Source: Pseudomonas gingeri (lineage in GTDB: Bacteria > Pseudomonadota > Gammaproteobacteria > Pseudomonadales > Pseudomonadaceae). From it: a stretch of 41,468 bases of DNA. The notes under the pieces are model-generated. The model did not search any database. It saw nothing but the letters and a program-made list of their open reading frames with translations, and was not told the DNA's origin. Positions 17,534 to 25,674 of this stretch are shown in pieces. The DNA lies in the NCBI RefSeq assembly GCF_013386115.1, contig NZ_JACAOR010000015.1, positions 1 to 41,468 on the forward strand. Reading direction: 5' to 3'. How positions within the stretch are numbered: the stretch's first letter is position 1; every line of letters begins with the position of its first letter. The position numbers and the translations under genes were made by a program.

Positions 17534-18256
17534 GTGGAGCAAGAGGCCTGGCAGGTATTGATAGTCGAGGATGACGAGCGTCTGGCCGAGCTGACCCGCG
17601 AGTACCTTGAAGGCAATGGCCTGCGGGTCTCCATTGAAGGCAACGGCGCCCTGGCGGCCGAACGGATCGTGCGCGAGCAGCCGGACCTGGTGATTCTCGA
17701 CCTGATGCTGCCCGGCGAGGATGGCCTGAGTATCTGCCGCAAGGTCCGCGATGCATATGACGGCGTGATCCTGATGCTCACGGCGCGCACCGATGACCTC
17801 GATCAGATCCAGGGCCTGGACCTGGGCGCCGACGACTATGTGTGCAAACCCGTGCGGCCGCGCCTGCTGCTGGCGCGCATCCAGGCCTTGCTGCGGCGCA
17901 GCGAGCCGGTTGACGTCGCCCCCCAGCAGGTACGGCGCCTGCAGTTCGGACCGTTGGTGATCGATGAGGCCTTGCGCGAAGCCTGGCTGAACGAGGCGGG
18001 TATCGAGCTGACCAGCGCCGAATTCGACCTGCTCTGGCTGCTGGTGGCCAACGCCGGGCGGATTCTCTCCCGGGAAGAGATCTTCACTGCCCTGCGGGGG
18101 ATCGGCTATGACGGCCAGGACCGCTCCATCGATGTGCGCATCTCGCGCATCCGCCCGAAGATCGGCGATGACCCCGAGCATCCGCGGCTGATCAAGACCA
18201 TTCGCAGCAAGGGCTACCTGTTCGTGCCCGAAGCGGCGGCAGACCTGGCGCCGTGA
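17534..18256 (+). CDS. OmpR-family response regulator, RstA-like
   Basis: The 240-residue protein has a receiver domain (acidic VEDDE, phospho-acceptor D56 in ILDLMLPGEDG, lysine in YVCKPVRP) and a winged-helix DNA-binding domain (about 140-235) with ELTSAEFDLLWLLV and SIDVRISRIRPKI...IKTIRSKGYLF. The start is GTG at 17534, with AGAGG (17523-17527) 6 bases before. It overlaps the kinase gene by four bases. The likeness is to RstA; the position beside nrdA also occurs in P. aeruginosa (PA1157/PA1158 from memory). The signal is unknown. Confidence 0.9.
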   Translation: MEQEAWQVLIVEDDERLAELTREYLEGNGLRVSIEGNGALAAERIVREQPDLVILDLMLPGEDGLSICRKVRDAYDGVILMLTARTDDLDQIQGLDLGADDYVCKPVRPRLLLARIQALLRRSEPVDVAPQQVRRLQFGPLVIDEALREAWLNEAGIELTSAEFDLLWLLVANAGRILSREEIFTALRGIGYDGQDRSIDVRISRIRPKIGDDPEHPRLIKTIRSKGYLFVPEAAADLAP

Positions 18257-19860
18257 ATTCGATCTTCCTGCGCATCTACGGTGGCATGTGCGCCGCCCTG
18301 GTGCTGGTGGCATTGCTCGGGGTGCTGGCGCTGCACCTGCTCAACGAAGTGCGTGGCGAGCAGTACCGCGAGCGGTTGGCCCACGGTACTTTTTCGCTGA
18401 TGGCCGACAACCTGCAGCCCATGGCCGATATCGAGCGGCGCCGGGCCCTGGCGGTCTGGGAGCGGCTGCTGGGGATTCCGCTGTCGCTGCAATCGATCGG
18501 CGAGGCCCATCTCGACCTCGGCCAGCGGACCCGGGTGCTGCGGGGCCAGGCCCTGGTAGTCCAGAGCGGACCCTATGCGGCGCGGGTCTACCGCCTGGTC
18601 AGTGACGAGCAGCAGTTGCTGTTGGCCGGGGATGTCCAGCAGATCAGCGAACAGCTGGCGCGGGCGACCATCTACCTGCTGGCCGATGAGCTGGTGCGTT
18701 ATCCGGTGGCCGAGCAGCCGGCCCGGCTGGCCGCGCTGAAACATGACAAGGGCTTTGGTTTCGACATGCGCCTGGTCACCCTCGAACAGGCCGACATGGA
18801 CGAGGACCAGCGGCGGCGTATCACCGAAGGCGATACGGTCATGGCGCTGGGCAAGGGCGGCGACTCGATCCGGGTGTTTGCCGGCGTGGCGGGAACCCCC
18901 TGGGTCCTGGAAATCGGCCCGCTGTACCAGATGAACCCGTATCCGCCCCAGTGGCTGGTGCTGATCGCCGTGCTGGGACTGAGCCTGATCGGCCTGATCG
19001 TCTACCTGCTGGTCCGTCAGTTGGAGCGCCGCCTGCGAGGCCTGGCCTCGGCTGCCACGCGGCTCGCCCAGGGCAGCCTGGAGACGCGGGTGCCGGCCGG
19101 TGGGGCGGACTCCATCGGACGCCTGGCCGGTGCCTTCAATGACATGGCCGAGCACTTGCAGCGCTCCTTGATGATCCAGCGCGAACTGGTGCGGGCGGTG
19201 TCCCACGAGCTGCGCACACCGGTGGCACGCCTGCGTTTCGGCCTGGAGATGATCGGCGACGCGACCACCGCGCAGGCCCGCGCCAAATACATGGAAGGCA
19301 TGGACAACGATATCCAGGACCTCGACCGCCTGGTGGACGAGATGCTGACCTATGCGCGGCTGGAGCAGGGTTCTCCGGCGTTGAACTTCCAGCGGATCGA
19401 TCTCGATGCCCTGGTCAACCAGGTGATCGGCGAACTGGCACCGCTGCGGGCGGATGTGCGGGTTTCGCGGGGTATCTGCCTGTCGGCGGCCGATTGTGAC
19501 GATGCCTGGGTCGAGGCGGAGCCGCGTTACCTGCATCGAGCCTTGCAGAACCTGGTGAGCAACGCCATGCGCCATGCCCAGTCGCACGTGACCATCAGTT
19601 ATCAGGTCGGCCAGTTGCGCTGTCGGGTGGATGTCGAGGATGACGGTCCCGGCGTACCGGAAAGTGCCTGGGAACGCATCTTCACGCCGTTCATGCGCCT
19701 GGACGACAGCCGTACGCGGGCTTCGGGCGGCCATGGCCTGGGGCTGTCCATCGTGCGACGGATCATTCATTGGCACGACGGTCGTGCCCTGATCGGCAAG
19801 AGCAAGAGCCTGGGCGGAGCCTGCTTCAGCCTCAGTTGGCCGCGCCACCAGGAGAAGTAG
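18253..19860 (+). CDS. Sensor histidine kinase, RstB-like
   Basis: The 535-residue membrane kinase has TM1 (about residues 11-30), a periplasmic domain to about 232, TM2 (about 234-254), HAMP (about 255-308), H318 in AVSHELRTP, an N-box (NLVSNAMRHA), G1 (VEDDGPGVPE) and G2 (GGHGLGLSIV). It starts with GTG in a GTGA overlap with the regulator stop and partners it. It is convergent with pcpS only 10 bases downstream, with no terminator between. Confidence 0.9.
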   Translation: MNSIFLRIYGGMCAALVLVALLGVLALHLLNEVRGEQYRERLAHGTFSLMADNLQPMADIERRRALAVWERLLGIPLSLQSIGEAHLDLGQRTRVLRGQALVVQSGPYAARVYRLVSDEQQLLLAGDVQQISEQLARATIYLLADELVRYPVAEQPARLAALKHDKGFGFDMRLVTLEQADMDEDQRRRITEGDTVMALGKGGDSIRVFAGVAGTPWVLEIGPLYQMNPYPPQWLVLIAVLGLSLIGLIVYLLVRQLERRLRGLASAATRLAQGSLETRVPAGGADSIGRLAGAFNDMAEHLQRSLMIQRELVRAVSHELRTPVARLRFGLEMIGDATTAQARAKYMEGMDNDIQDLDRLVDEMLTYARLEQGSPALNFQRIDLDALVNQVIGELAPLRADVRVSRGICLSAADCDDAWVEAEPRYLHRALQNLVSNAMRHAQSHVTISYQVGQLRCRVDVEDDGPGVPESAWERIFTPFMRLDDSRTRASGGHGLGLSIVRRIIHWHDGRALIGKSKSLGGACFSLSWPRHQEK

Positions 19861-19870
19861 GCGGCGGGTC

Positions 19871-20605
19871 TCAGGCCGGGATACTGACCAGGCTCAGCAG
19901 GTGCCCGTCCTGGAGCGCGAACTGCGCCTGCAGCTCGACGCCCTGGCACCATTCGCCGGACAGGTCGGTCAGCAGGCGCAGGCGCACATGGCCTTGCTCA
20001 TCCCATTCCAGTACTTCGGCGTGCTCGAAATAGAAGCGTTTGTGCACCAGCGGGTAGAGCGCCTTGAACAGGCTTTCCTTGACGGAAAAGGTCAGGGTCA
20101 CCAGCAGGGCGATCTGCTGCGCGGGAGCCGCGGCCATGCGCTGCAGTTCGCCAGGGGTGAGGATTTCCCCCGCCAGGCGTTCGGCGCGCTCGTGGGACAG
20201 CAGGTTTTCCAGGTCCATCCCCAGGCCGCGCCAGTGTCGCTTGTCGGCGACGATGGCCGCCGCGCGACCGCTGCTGTGGGTGATCGAACCGCAGGCATGA
20301 CCGGGCCAGACGGGAGCGCGGTCTTCGCCGATCGGCGGCACGCAGTCGGTGCCGTCCAGTTGCAACAGGGCAGCGCGGGCACAGAGGCGTCCGGCGAGAA
20401 ATTCGGCCTGGCGCTTGGCCACCGAGCGCTGGATGCTCGCCGGTGCTTCTATCCGGCTGCGCTGGAAGTCGTCCGCGGCCAGGTGGCCCGGGTTGAAGTG
20501 GGTGCCGAGCAGCACGCTGTGAGGCACGGCCAGCGGTAGTGGCCAATGTTCGTCGAGCGGTGTGCAGCAGGCGGGAAGAGCGGGGAGCGGGTTCATACCG
20601 GGCAT
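19871..20605 (-). CDS. pcpS: 4'-phosphopantetheinyl transferase (Sfp/EntD type), PcpS
   Basis: PPTases move phosphopantetheine from CoA to carrier proteins of fatty acid, siderophore and polyketide synthesis. The 244-residue protein has the EntD-type core RQAEFLAGRLCARAAL, SITHSSG, the Mg-binding GMDLE, and FSVKESLFKALYPLV, the Sfp signature (WxxKEA form). It closely resembles my memory of P. aeruginosa PcpS, which serves both primary and secondary metabolism. Start is uncertain: ATG 20605 or ATG 20596; neither has a clear Shine-Dalgarno. Confidence 0.88.
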   Translation of the reverse strand: MPGMNPLPALPACCTPLDEHWPLPLAVPHSVLLGTHFNPGHLAADDFQRSRIEAPASIQRSVAKRQAEFLAGRLCARAALLQLDGTDCVPPIGEDRAPVWPGHACGSITHSSGRAAAIVADKRHWRGLGMDLENLLSHERAERLAGEILTPGELQRMAAAPAQQIALLVTLTFSVKESLFKALYPLVHKRFYFEHAEVLEWDEQGHVRLRLLTDLSGEWCQGVELQAQFALQDGHLLSLVSIPA

Positions 20606-20644
20606 TTTGCCGGGTCCGGCCCGGGCTGGGTAGGGGCCAATCCG

Positions 20645-20683
20645 ATTCAGGTCCGGTTCAGCCTGTGTTCAGGGGGAGTTCAG
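20645..20683 (+). promoter_or_regulatory. Four PhoP half-sites upstream of phoP
   Basis: ATTCAG (20645), GTTCAG (20656), GTTCAG (20667) and GTTCAG (20678) are each separated by exactly 5 bases, an 11-bp period. GTTCAG-N5-GTTCAG is the Pseudomonas-type PhoP box as I recall it. The array ends 11 bp before a weak -10-like TACTCT (20695-20700). It implies autoregulation of phoPQ. Confidence 0.8.
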
Positions 20684-20819
20684 GGCCACTTGGGTACTCT
20701 GTATCGGTGATGATGCGCCGGGTCTGCAGCCGCTGGTTTGCCGTATCTTTTACGAAACACTTTGGCCGAACTGAGTTACCGTTATCGGTGAGGCGATGCC
20801 CGGATCGTTGGAGAGCGTT

Positions 20820-21497
20820 ATGAAGTTGCTGGTGGTAGAAGATGAGGCGCTGTTGCGCCATCACTTGCAAACCCGATTGACCGACAGTGGCCATGTGGTC
20901 GAATCGGTCGGCAATGCCGAAGAGGCGTTGTACCAGACCGAACAGTTCAACCATGACCTGGCGGTGATCGACCTTGGCCTGCCGGGAATGGGCGGCCTGG
21001 ACCTGATCCGCCAGTTGCGCGCGCGCGGCAAGGTGTTCCCGATCCTGATCCTGACCGCCCGCGGCAACTGGCAGGACAAGGTCGAGGGCCTGGCCGCCGG
21101 TGCCGACGACTATGTGGTCAAGCCTTTCCAGTTCGAGGAACTGGAGGCCCGGATGAATGCCCTGCTGCGTCGTTCCAGCGGCTTCACCCAATCGACGATC
21201 ACCGCCGGGCCGCTGCTGCTGGACCTCAATCGCAAGCAGGCGTCCCTCGAGGACCAGCCCCTGGCCCTGACCGCCTACGAATACCGGATCCTCGAATACC
21301 TGATGCGTCATCACCAGCAGGTGGTCGCCAAGGACCGCCTGATGGAGCAGTTGTACCCGGACGACGACGAGCGTGATCCGAACGTGATCGAAGTGCTGGT
21401 CGGACGCCTGCGGCGCAAGCTGGAAGGTCCGGTGGGCTTCAAGCCGATCGATACCGTGCGTGGCCTGGGCTATCTGTTCAACGAGCGCTGCCGGTGA
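20820..21497 (+). CDS. phoP: Response regulator PhoP
   Basis: The 225-residue OmpR-family regulator starts MKLLVVEDEALLRHHL, has D51 in VIDLGLPGMGG as phospho-acceptor, lysine in VVKPFQFEE, and a C-terminal winged helix (LALTAYEYRILEYLMRHH, VLVGRLRRKLEG, DTVRGLGYLF). It controls low-Mg2+ and antimicrobial-peptide responses including LPS modification. I took ATG 20820 with GGAGAGCG before it, instead of an earlier in-frame ATG, since this gives the exact family length. In P. aeruginosa oprH precedes phoP; here it does not. Confidence 0.93.
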   Translation: MKLLVVEDEALLRHHLQTRLTDSGHVVESVGNAEEALYQTEQFNHDLAVIDLGLPGMGGLDLIRQLRARGKVFPILILTARGNWQDKVEGLAAGADDYVVKPFQFEELEARMNALLRRSSGFTQSTITAGPLLLDLNRKQASLEDQPLALTAYEYRILEYLMRHHQQVVAKDRLMEQLYPDDDERDPNVIEVLVGRLRRKLEGPVGFKPIDTVRGLGYLFNERCR

Positions 21498-22843
21498 TTC
21501 GTTCGCTACGGGTGCGGCTGATGCTGGCCGCCACGACCCTGGCGATTCTATTCATGCTGGCGCTGTTGCCGGCGATGCAGGGGGCTTTCAGCCTGGCATT
21601 GCAGGACTCCATCGAGCAACGCCTGGCCTCGGATGTCACCACGCTGATTTCCGCGGCGCGGGTGGACAACAAGAAGCAGCTGCAGATGCCCGAGCTGTTG
21701 CCCGACGAACAGTTCAACCTGCCGGACAGTCGCCTGCTCGGCTACATCTTCGACCGCGACGGCCGGCTGGTCTGGCGCTCACGGGCCACCCAGGAAGAAA
21801 ACATCAACTACAAGCCGCGTTATGACGGGCGCGGCAACGAGTTCGCGAAGATTCGCGAGGACAACGGCCACGAATTCTTTGTCTATGATGTCGAGGTCAA
21901 GCTGCTCGGTGGCAAGAGCGCGGCCTACAGTTTTGTCGCCCTGCAACCGATGCGCGAATACAAGATGACCCTCGCCGGTTTGCGCGAGAAGCTCTACCTG
22001 GGCTTCGGCGCGGCGCTGTCGGTGCTGTTGGCGCTGCTCTGGATCGGCCTGACCTGGGGCCTGCGGGCACTGCGGCGCCTGAGCCAGGAGCTGGACCAGA
22101 TTGAAAGCGGCGAACTGCAGAGCCTCAGTGAAGAGCACCCGCGCGAACTGCTGCGCCTGACCGGTTCCCTCAACCGCCTGCTGCACAGCGAGCGCGAGCA
22201 GCGCAGCCGCTACCGCGATTCCCTGGATGACCTGGCCCACAGCCTGAAGACCCCGCTGGCGGTCTTGCAGGGCGTCAGCGAAGGCATGGCCCAGCGCCCG
22301 CAGGATCGCGACCAGGCGTGGATCCTGCAAAGCCAGATCGAACGCATGAACCAGCAGATCAGCTACCAGTTGCAGCGTGCCAGCCTGCGCAAGAGCGGCC
22401 TGGTCCGGCACCAGGTCGAGTTGCGGCCGGTACTCGAAAGCCTGTGCAACACCCTGGACAAGGTCTATCGCGACAAGCAGGTCCGGGTGGACATCGATGT
22501 GCCCGAGTTCAGCCATGTGCCGATCGAGCAGGGCGCCTTGCTGGAATTGCTCGGGAACCTGCTGGAAAACGCCTATCGCTTGTGCCTGAGCCAGATCCGC
22601 ATCAGCCTGCGGCGTGGCTTGCAGGGCATCGAAGTGTACGTCGAGGATGACGGCCCCGGCGTTCCTCCCGACCAGCGCGCGCGGATTCTCAAGCGCGGCG
22701 AGCGCCTGGACCGCCAGCATCCCGGGCAGGGCATCGGCCTGGCGGTGGTCAAGGACATCATCGAAAGCTACGACGCCGAACTGACCCTGGGCGATTCATC
22801 CCTGGGCGGCGCGTCGTTCCGTATCCACTTCCCGGCGCTTTGA
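21494..22843 (+). CDS. phoQ: Sensor kinase PhoQ
   Basis: The 449-residue kinase has TM1 (about residues 10-28), a periplasmic sensor domain (about 30-165) with several acidic residues, TM2 (about 168-190), a short HAMP-like segment, H249 in DDLAHSLKTPLAV, an N-box (NLLENAYRLC), G1 (VEDDGPGVPPD) and G2 (GQGIGLAVVKDI). PhoQ senses low divalent cations and antimicrobial peptides. It starts with GTG, overlapping phoP by four bases. Only 4 bases separate its stop from that of the convergent AraC gene. Confidence 0.92.
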   Translation: MIRSLRVRLMLAATTLAILFMLALLPAMQGAFSLALQDSIEQRLASDVTTLISAARVDNKKQLQMPELLPDEQFNLPDSRLLGYIFDRDGRLVWRSRATQEENINYKPRYDGRGNEFAKIREDNGHEFFVYDVEVKLLGGKSAAYSFVALQPMREYKMTLAGLREKLYLGFGAALSVLLALLWIGLTWGLRALRRLSQELDQIESGELQSLSEEHPRELLRLTGSLNRLLHSEREQRSRYRDSLDDLAHSLKTPLAVLQGVSEGMAQRPQDRDQAWILQSQIERMNQQISYQLQRASLRKSGLVRHQVELRPVLESLCNTLDKVYRDKQVRVDIDVPEFSHVPIEQGALLELLGNLLENAYRLCLSQIRISLRRGLQGIEVYVEDDGPGVPPDQRARILKRGERLDRQHPGQGIGLAVVKDIIESYDAELTLGDSSLGGASFRIHFPAL

Positions 22844-22847
22844 CGCC

Positions 22848-23846
22848 CTACGACTCCCGGGCGCGATAGGCGCCCGGTGTCAGCCCGGTCCACTTCTTGA
22901 ACGCCCGGTGGAACGCCGAAGGTTCGGAAAAGCCCAACTGCTCGGCGATCTGTTGCAATGACAGCTCGCTGCGTCCCAGGTGGTAGATGGCGATATCCCG
23001 CCGCAGCTGATCCTTGAGTTCCTGGAAGCTCGTGCCTTCCTCGCGCAGATGCCGGCGCAGGGTCTGTGCGCTGATGTGCAGGTGCTGGGCCACGGCGTCC
23101 AGGTCGGGCCAGCGACTGGCGTCACGGCTGAGCAGGCGGCGCAACTGGCTGCTCAGGCTGTCGCCGTCGTCGGGGCGGGCCAGCAGGTCGGCCGGGGCCC
23201 GGCCGAGAAACTGCTTGAGGGTCCGCTCATCCTGCAACAACGGCATGCCCAGGTAGCGGCTGGCGAACAGCAGGCTGGTGTGCGTCGCCGAAAATTCCAG
23301 GGTGCAGGGAAACAGCAGGTCGTACTCGTTGGCGTGTTCGGGGCGCGGGTACTCGAACGTGGCCTGTTCCAGGCGGATGCGCTGGCCGATCAGCCAGCTG
23401 CCGAGGCGATGCCAGATCACCAGCAGGCATTCACAGAGAAAATGATCCGGGTCCCACAGGTTCGAGGTGTCGAGGATCAGGCGGGCCTTGTCGCCTTCGC
23501 GGACCAGGCTCAGGCGCGGCGCGTCGGGAAACAGCCCGTAGAACAGCAACCCGCGGTTCAAGGCCTTTTCCAGGCTGGTGCAATGGATCAGCGAGTGGCA
23601 CATCATGGCGAAGGTGCCACGCTGGCAGCGGCTCTGGCCGAAGCCCAGGTACTCGTCGTCCAGTTCCAGCCACAGGCCTTGCAGCAGTTGGGTGAACTGT
23701 TCGGGCGCCAGGCGCGCCTTCGGTTCGCTCAGCAGTTCGGGAGCGATCCCCAGTCGTTGCAGCAGGCCCGAACAGGCGTGACCCCGCCGCCGCGCGCCTT
23801 CCAGGGCGGCGTGGGCGAAATGACTGGCGATGCTGCGTTCTCGCAT
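22848..23846 (-). CDS. AraC-family regulator with Arabinose_bd-type N-terminal domain
   Basis: The 332-residue protein has an N-terminal ligand-sensing part (about residues 20-205) of the kind found in OruR/ArgR-like AraC regulators, and a C-terminal double helix-turn-helix (about 230-330): DLDAVAQHLHISAQTLRRHL and LSLQQIAEQLGFSEPSAFHRAFKKWTG. The inducer cannot be read. It is divergent from dctA with a 333-bp gap containing palindromes whose first half-site begins 23 bp from its ATG, so autoregulation is possible. Confidence 0.88.
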   Translation of the reverse strand: MRERSIASHFAHAALEGARRRGHACSGLLQRLGIAPELLSEPKARLAPEQFTQLLQGLWLELDDEYLGFGQSRCQRGTFAMMCHSLIHCTSLEKALNRGLLFYGLFPDAPRLSLVREGDKARLILDTSNLWDPDHFLCECLLVIWHRLGSWLIGQRIRLEQATFEYPRPEHANEYDLLFPCTLEFSATHTSLLFASRYLGMPLLQDERTLKQFLGRAPADLLARPDDGDSLSSQLRRLLSRDASRWPDLDAVAQHLHISAQTLRRHLREEGTSFQELKDQLRRDIAIYHLGRSELSLQQIAEQLGFSEPSAFHRAFKKWTGLTPGAYRARES

Positions 23847-23868
23847 GGGGCGGTCCCGTCCATTGAAT

Positions 23869-23958
23869 GGCGGATCTTAGCCAGGGATGTCCGCCATGAA
23901 CAAGGCGGATATCCGCCAAAATCGACGGCTGTCGGTGGTGGAAGGGCGGAAATCCGCC
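23869..23958. promoter_or_regulatory. Palindromic enhancer-like sites (DctD- or AraC-type) upstream of dctA
   Basis: GGCGGATATCCGCC (23904-23917) is a perfect 14-bp palindrome and GGCGGAAATCCGCC (23945-23958) differs from it at one position. Degenerate copies lie at 23869-23882 and 23882-23895. The two good sites are 41 bp apart, centred about 110 and 150 bp upstream of the expected dctA start, as for a sigma-54 activator. The core resembles rhizobial DctD sites. Confidence 0.6.
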
Positions 23959-24036
23959 ATCTATGCTGTAAGTGCTGGCTGACAGAAAATCCGTGAAGGG
24001 CTGATGGCTAAAGGCTTTGTCGGAGTTTTCCGAAAG

Positions 24037-24051
24037 TGGCACGGGCTTTGC
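24037..24051 (+). promoter_or_regulatory. RpoN (sigma-54) promoter of dctA
   Basis: TGGCACGGGCTTTGC has GG (24038-24039), ten bases and GC (24050-24051), matching TGGCAC-N5-TTGC at all core positions. The predicted start near 24062 gives a leader of about 118 bases. DctB/DctD control of dctA through RpoN is known in Pseudomonas. Confidence 0.88.
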
Positions 24052-24085
24052 GATAGGCGAGAGGTCTGCCCCACGCAGTTCGACA

Positions 24086-24093
24086 AACAACAA
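24086..24093 (+). promoter_or_regulatory. Hfq/Crc-type motif in the dctA leader
   Basis: AACAACAA matches AAnAAnAA. It lies in the predicted leader but 87 bases before the ATG, so it is less convincing than motifs at the ribosome binding site. Confidence 0.4.
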
Positions 24094-24179
24094 ATCCCTC
24101 CAGCGCAGGAGGGTTCGTGCTTCAGGTTATGCATCTGTCAGATGGATGACAGTTGTGTGATCTCTTGAGGAACTTTGCA

Positions 24180-25511
24180 ATGACGACTCGTCAGCCACTG
24201 TACAAATCCCTGTATTTCCAGGTAGTCGTAGCAATCGCTATCGGCATCCTGCTCGGCCACTTCTACCCACAGACCGGCGTGGCCCTCAAGCCACTGGGTG
24301 ACGGCTTCATCAAGCTGATCAAGATGGTCATCGCCCCGATCATTTTCTGCACCGTGGTCAGCGGCATCGCTGGCATGCAAAGCATGAAATCGGTCGGCAA
24401 GACCGGCGGCTACGCCCTGCTGTACTTCGAAATCGTCTCGACCATCGCGCTGCTGATCGGTCTGGTCGTGGTCAACGTGATCCAGCCGGGCAACGGCATG
24501 CACATCGACGTCGCCACCCTGGATGCCTCGAAAGTCGCTGCCTACGTTTCCGCTGGCGCAGACCAGAGCATCGTCGGCTTCATCTTGAACGTGATCCCGG
24601 CCACCATCGTCGGCGCGTTCGCCAACGGCGACATCCTGCAAGTGCTGATGTTCTCGGTGATCTTCGGTTTCGCCCTGCATCGCCTGGGTGCCTACGGCAA
24701 GCCGGTGCTGGACTTCATCGATCGTTTCGCCCACGTGATGTTCAACATCATCAACATGATCATGAAACTGGCGCCACTGGGTGCGCTGGGTGCCATGGCC
24801 TTCACCATCGGTGCCTACGGCGTGGGTTCCCTGGTGCAACTCGGCCAGCTGATGATCTGCTTCTACATCACCTGCATCCTGTTCGTGGTGGTCGTGCTGG
24901 GCGCCATCTGCCGCGCACACGGCTTCAGCGTCCTGAAGCTGGTTCGCTACATCCGTGAAGAGCTGCTGATCGTACTGGGTACTTCCTCGTCGGAATCGGC
25001 CCTGCCACGCATGCTGATCAAGATGGAGCGCCTGGGTGCGAAGAAGTCGGTAGTCGGCCTGGTGATTCCAACCGGTTACTCCTTCAACCTCGACGGCACC
25101 TCGATCTACCTGACCATGGCGGCCGTGTTCATCGCCCAGGCGACCGACACCCACATGGACATCACCCACCAGATCACCCTGCTGCTGGTGCTGCTGCTGT
25201 CCTCCAAGGGCGCTGCGGGCGTGACCGGTAGTGGTTTCATCGTTCTGGCCGCCACCCTGTCCGCCGTCGGCCACCTGCCGGTTGCCGGCCTGGCGCTGAT
25301 CCTCGGTATCGACCGCTTCATGTCCGAAGCCCGCGCGCTCACCAACCTGGTCGGTAACGCCGTGGCGACCGTGGTCGTGGCCAAGTGGGTCAAGGAGCTG
25401 GACGAAGACAAGCTGCACGCGGAACTGGCTTCCGGCGGTCGCGGCATTGAAGACGAGCGTGTACTGGACGACCTGGGCGTGGCCGAAGGCCAGGCGCCAA
25501 GCGTCAAGTAA
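24180..25511 (+). CDS. dctA: C4-dicarboxylate/proton symporter DctA
   Basis: DctA imports succinate, fumarate and malate. The 443-residue protein belongs to the DAACS (SLC1-like) family: eight membrane helices plus two re-entrant hairpins, with the hairpin motif GTSSSESALPRM and YSFNLDGTSIYLTMA, and GSGFIVLAATL. Its acidic C terminus is cytoplasmic. I took ATG 24180 with GAGGA 9 bases before it; an earlier in-frame TTG at 24153 lacks a ribosome binding site. Expression is predicted from the RpoN site at 24037; a 15-bp-stem terminator closes it. Confidence 0.95.
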   Translation: MTTRQPLYKSLYFQVVVAIAIGILLGHFYPQTGVALKPLGDGFIKLIKMVIAPIIFCTVVSGIAGMQSMKSVGKTGGYALLYFEIVSTIALLIGLVVVNVIQPGNGMHIDVATLDASKVAAYVSAGADQSIVGFILNVIPATIVGAFANGDILQVLMFSVIFGFALHRLGAYGKPVLDFIDRFAHVMFNIINMIMKLAPLGALGAMAFTIGAYGVGSLVQLGQLMICFYITCILFVVVVLGAICRAHGFSVLKLVRYIREELLIVLGTSSSESALPRMLIKMERLGAKKSVVGLVIPTGYSFNLDGTSIYLTMAAVFIAQATDTHMDITHQITLLLVLLLSSKGAAGVTGSGFIVLAATLSAVGHLPVAGLALILGIDRFMSEARALTNLVGNAVATVVVAKWVKELDEDKLHAELASGGRGIEDERVLDDLGVAEGQAPSVK

Positions 25512-25524
25512 GATCGCCTGCTGA

Positions 25525-25558
25525 ATGAAAAAACCCATCTTCGGATGGGTTTTTTCAT
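25525..25558 (+). terminator. Terminator after dctA
   Basis: ATGAAAAAACCCATC pairs perfectly with GATGGGTTTTTTCAT around a TTCG tetraloop, a 15-bp stem including the T-run. Confidence 0.94.
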
Positions 25559-25674
25559 GCCTGCGCAAAATGTCCGCTGAGCGTTTGCGTCAGGACCGCT
25601 GAGCGTTGCGGTGATTGCCGCCCGGCGATGGGCTGCCTACTCTGGAACTCATCGACCTGGATTACGGAGCGCCC

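Larger units (their letters stand above)
23847..24179. other. Divergent regulatory region AraC / dctA
   Basis: There is no gene. The region carries GGCGGA-type palindromes, an RpoN promoter, an AAnAAnAA motif and a CCCTCC/GGAGGG hairpin (24096-24113) in the dctA leader. Confidence 0.75.

Noticed and set aside
24096..24113. CCCTCC/GGAGGG hairpin in the dctA leader as a terminator/attenuator
   Set aside because: Only a 6-bp stem without T-tract; it could still occlude nothing obvious, since the RBS lies 60 bases downstream.
24138..25568. Long minus-strand open frame opposite dctA
   Set aside because: Low-complexity His/Asp/Gln composition is the antisense of hydrophobic codons; it also runs through the dctA terminator.
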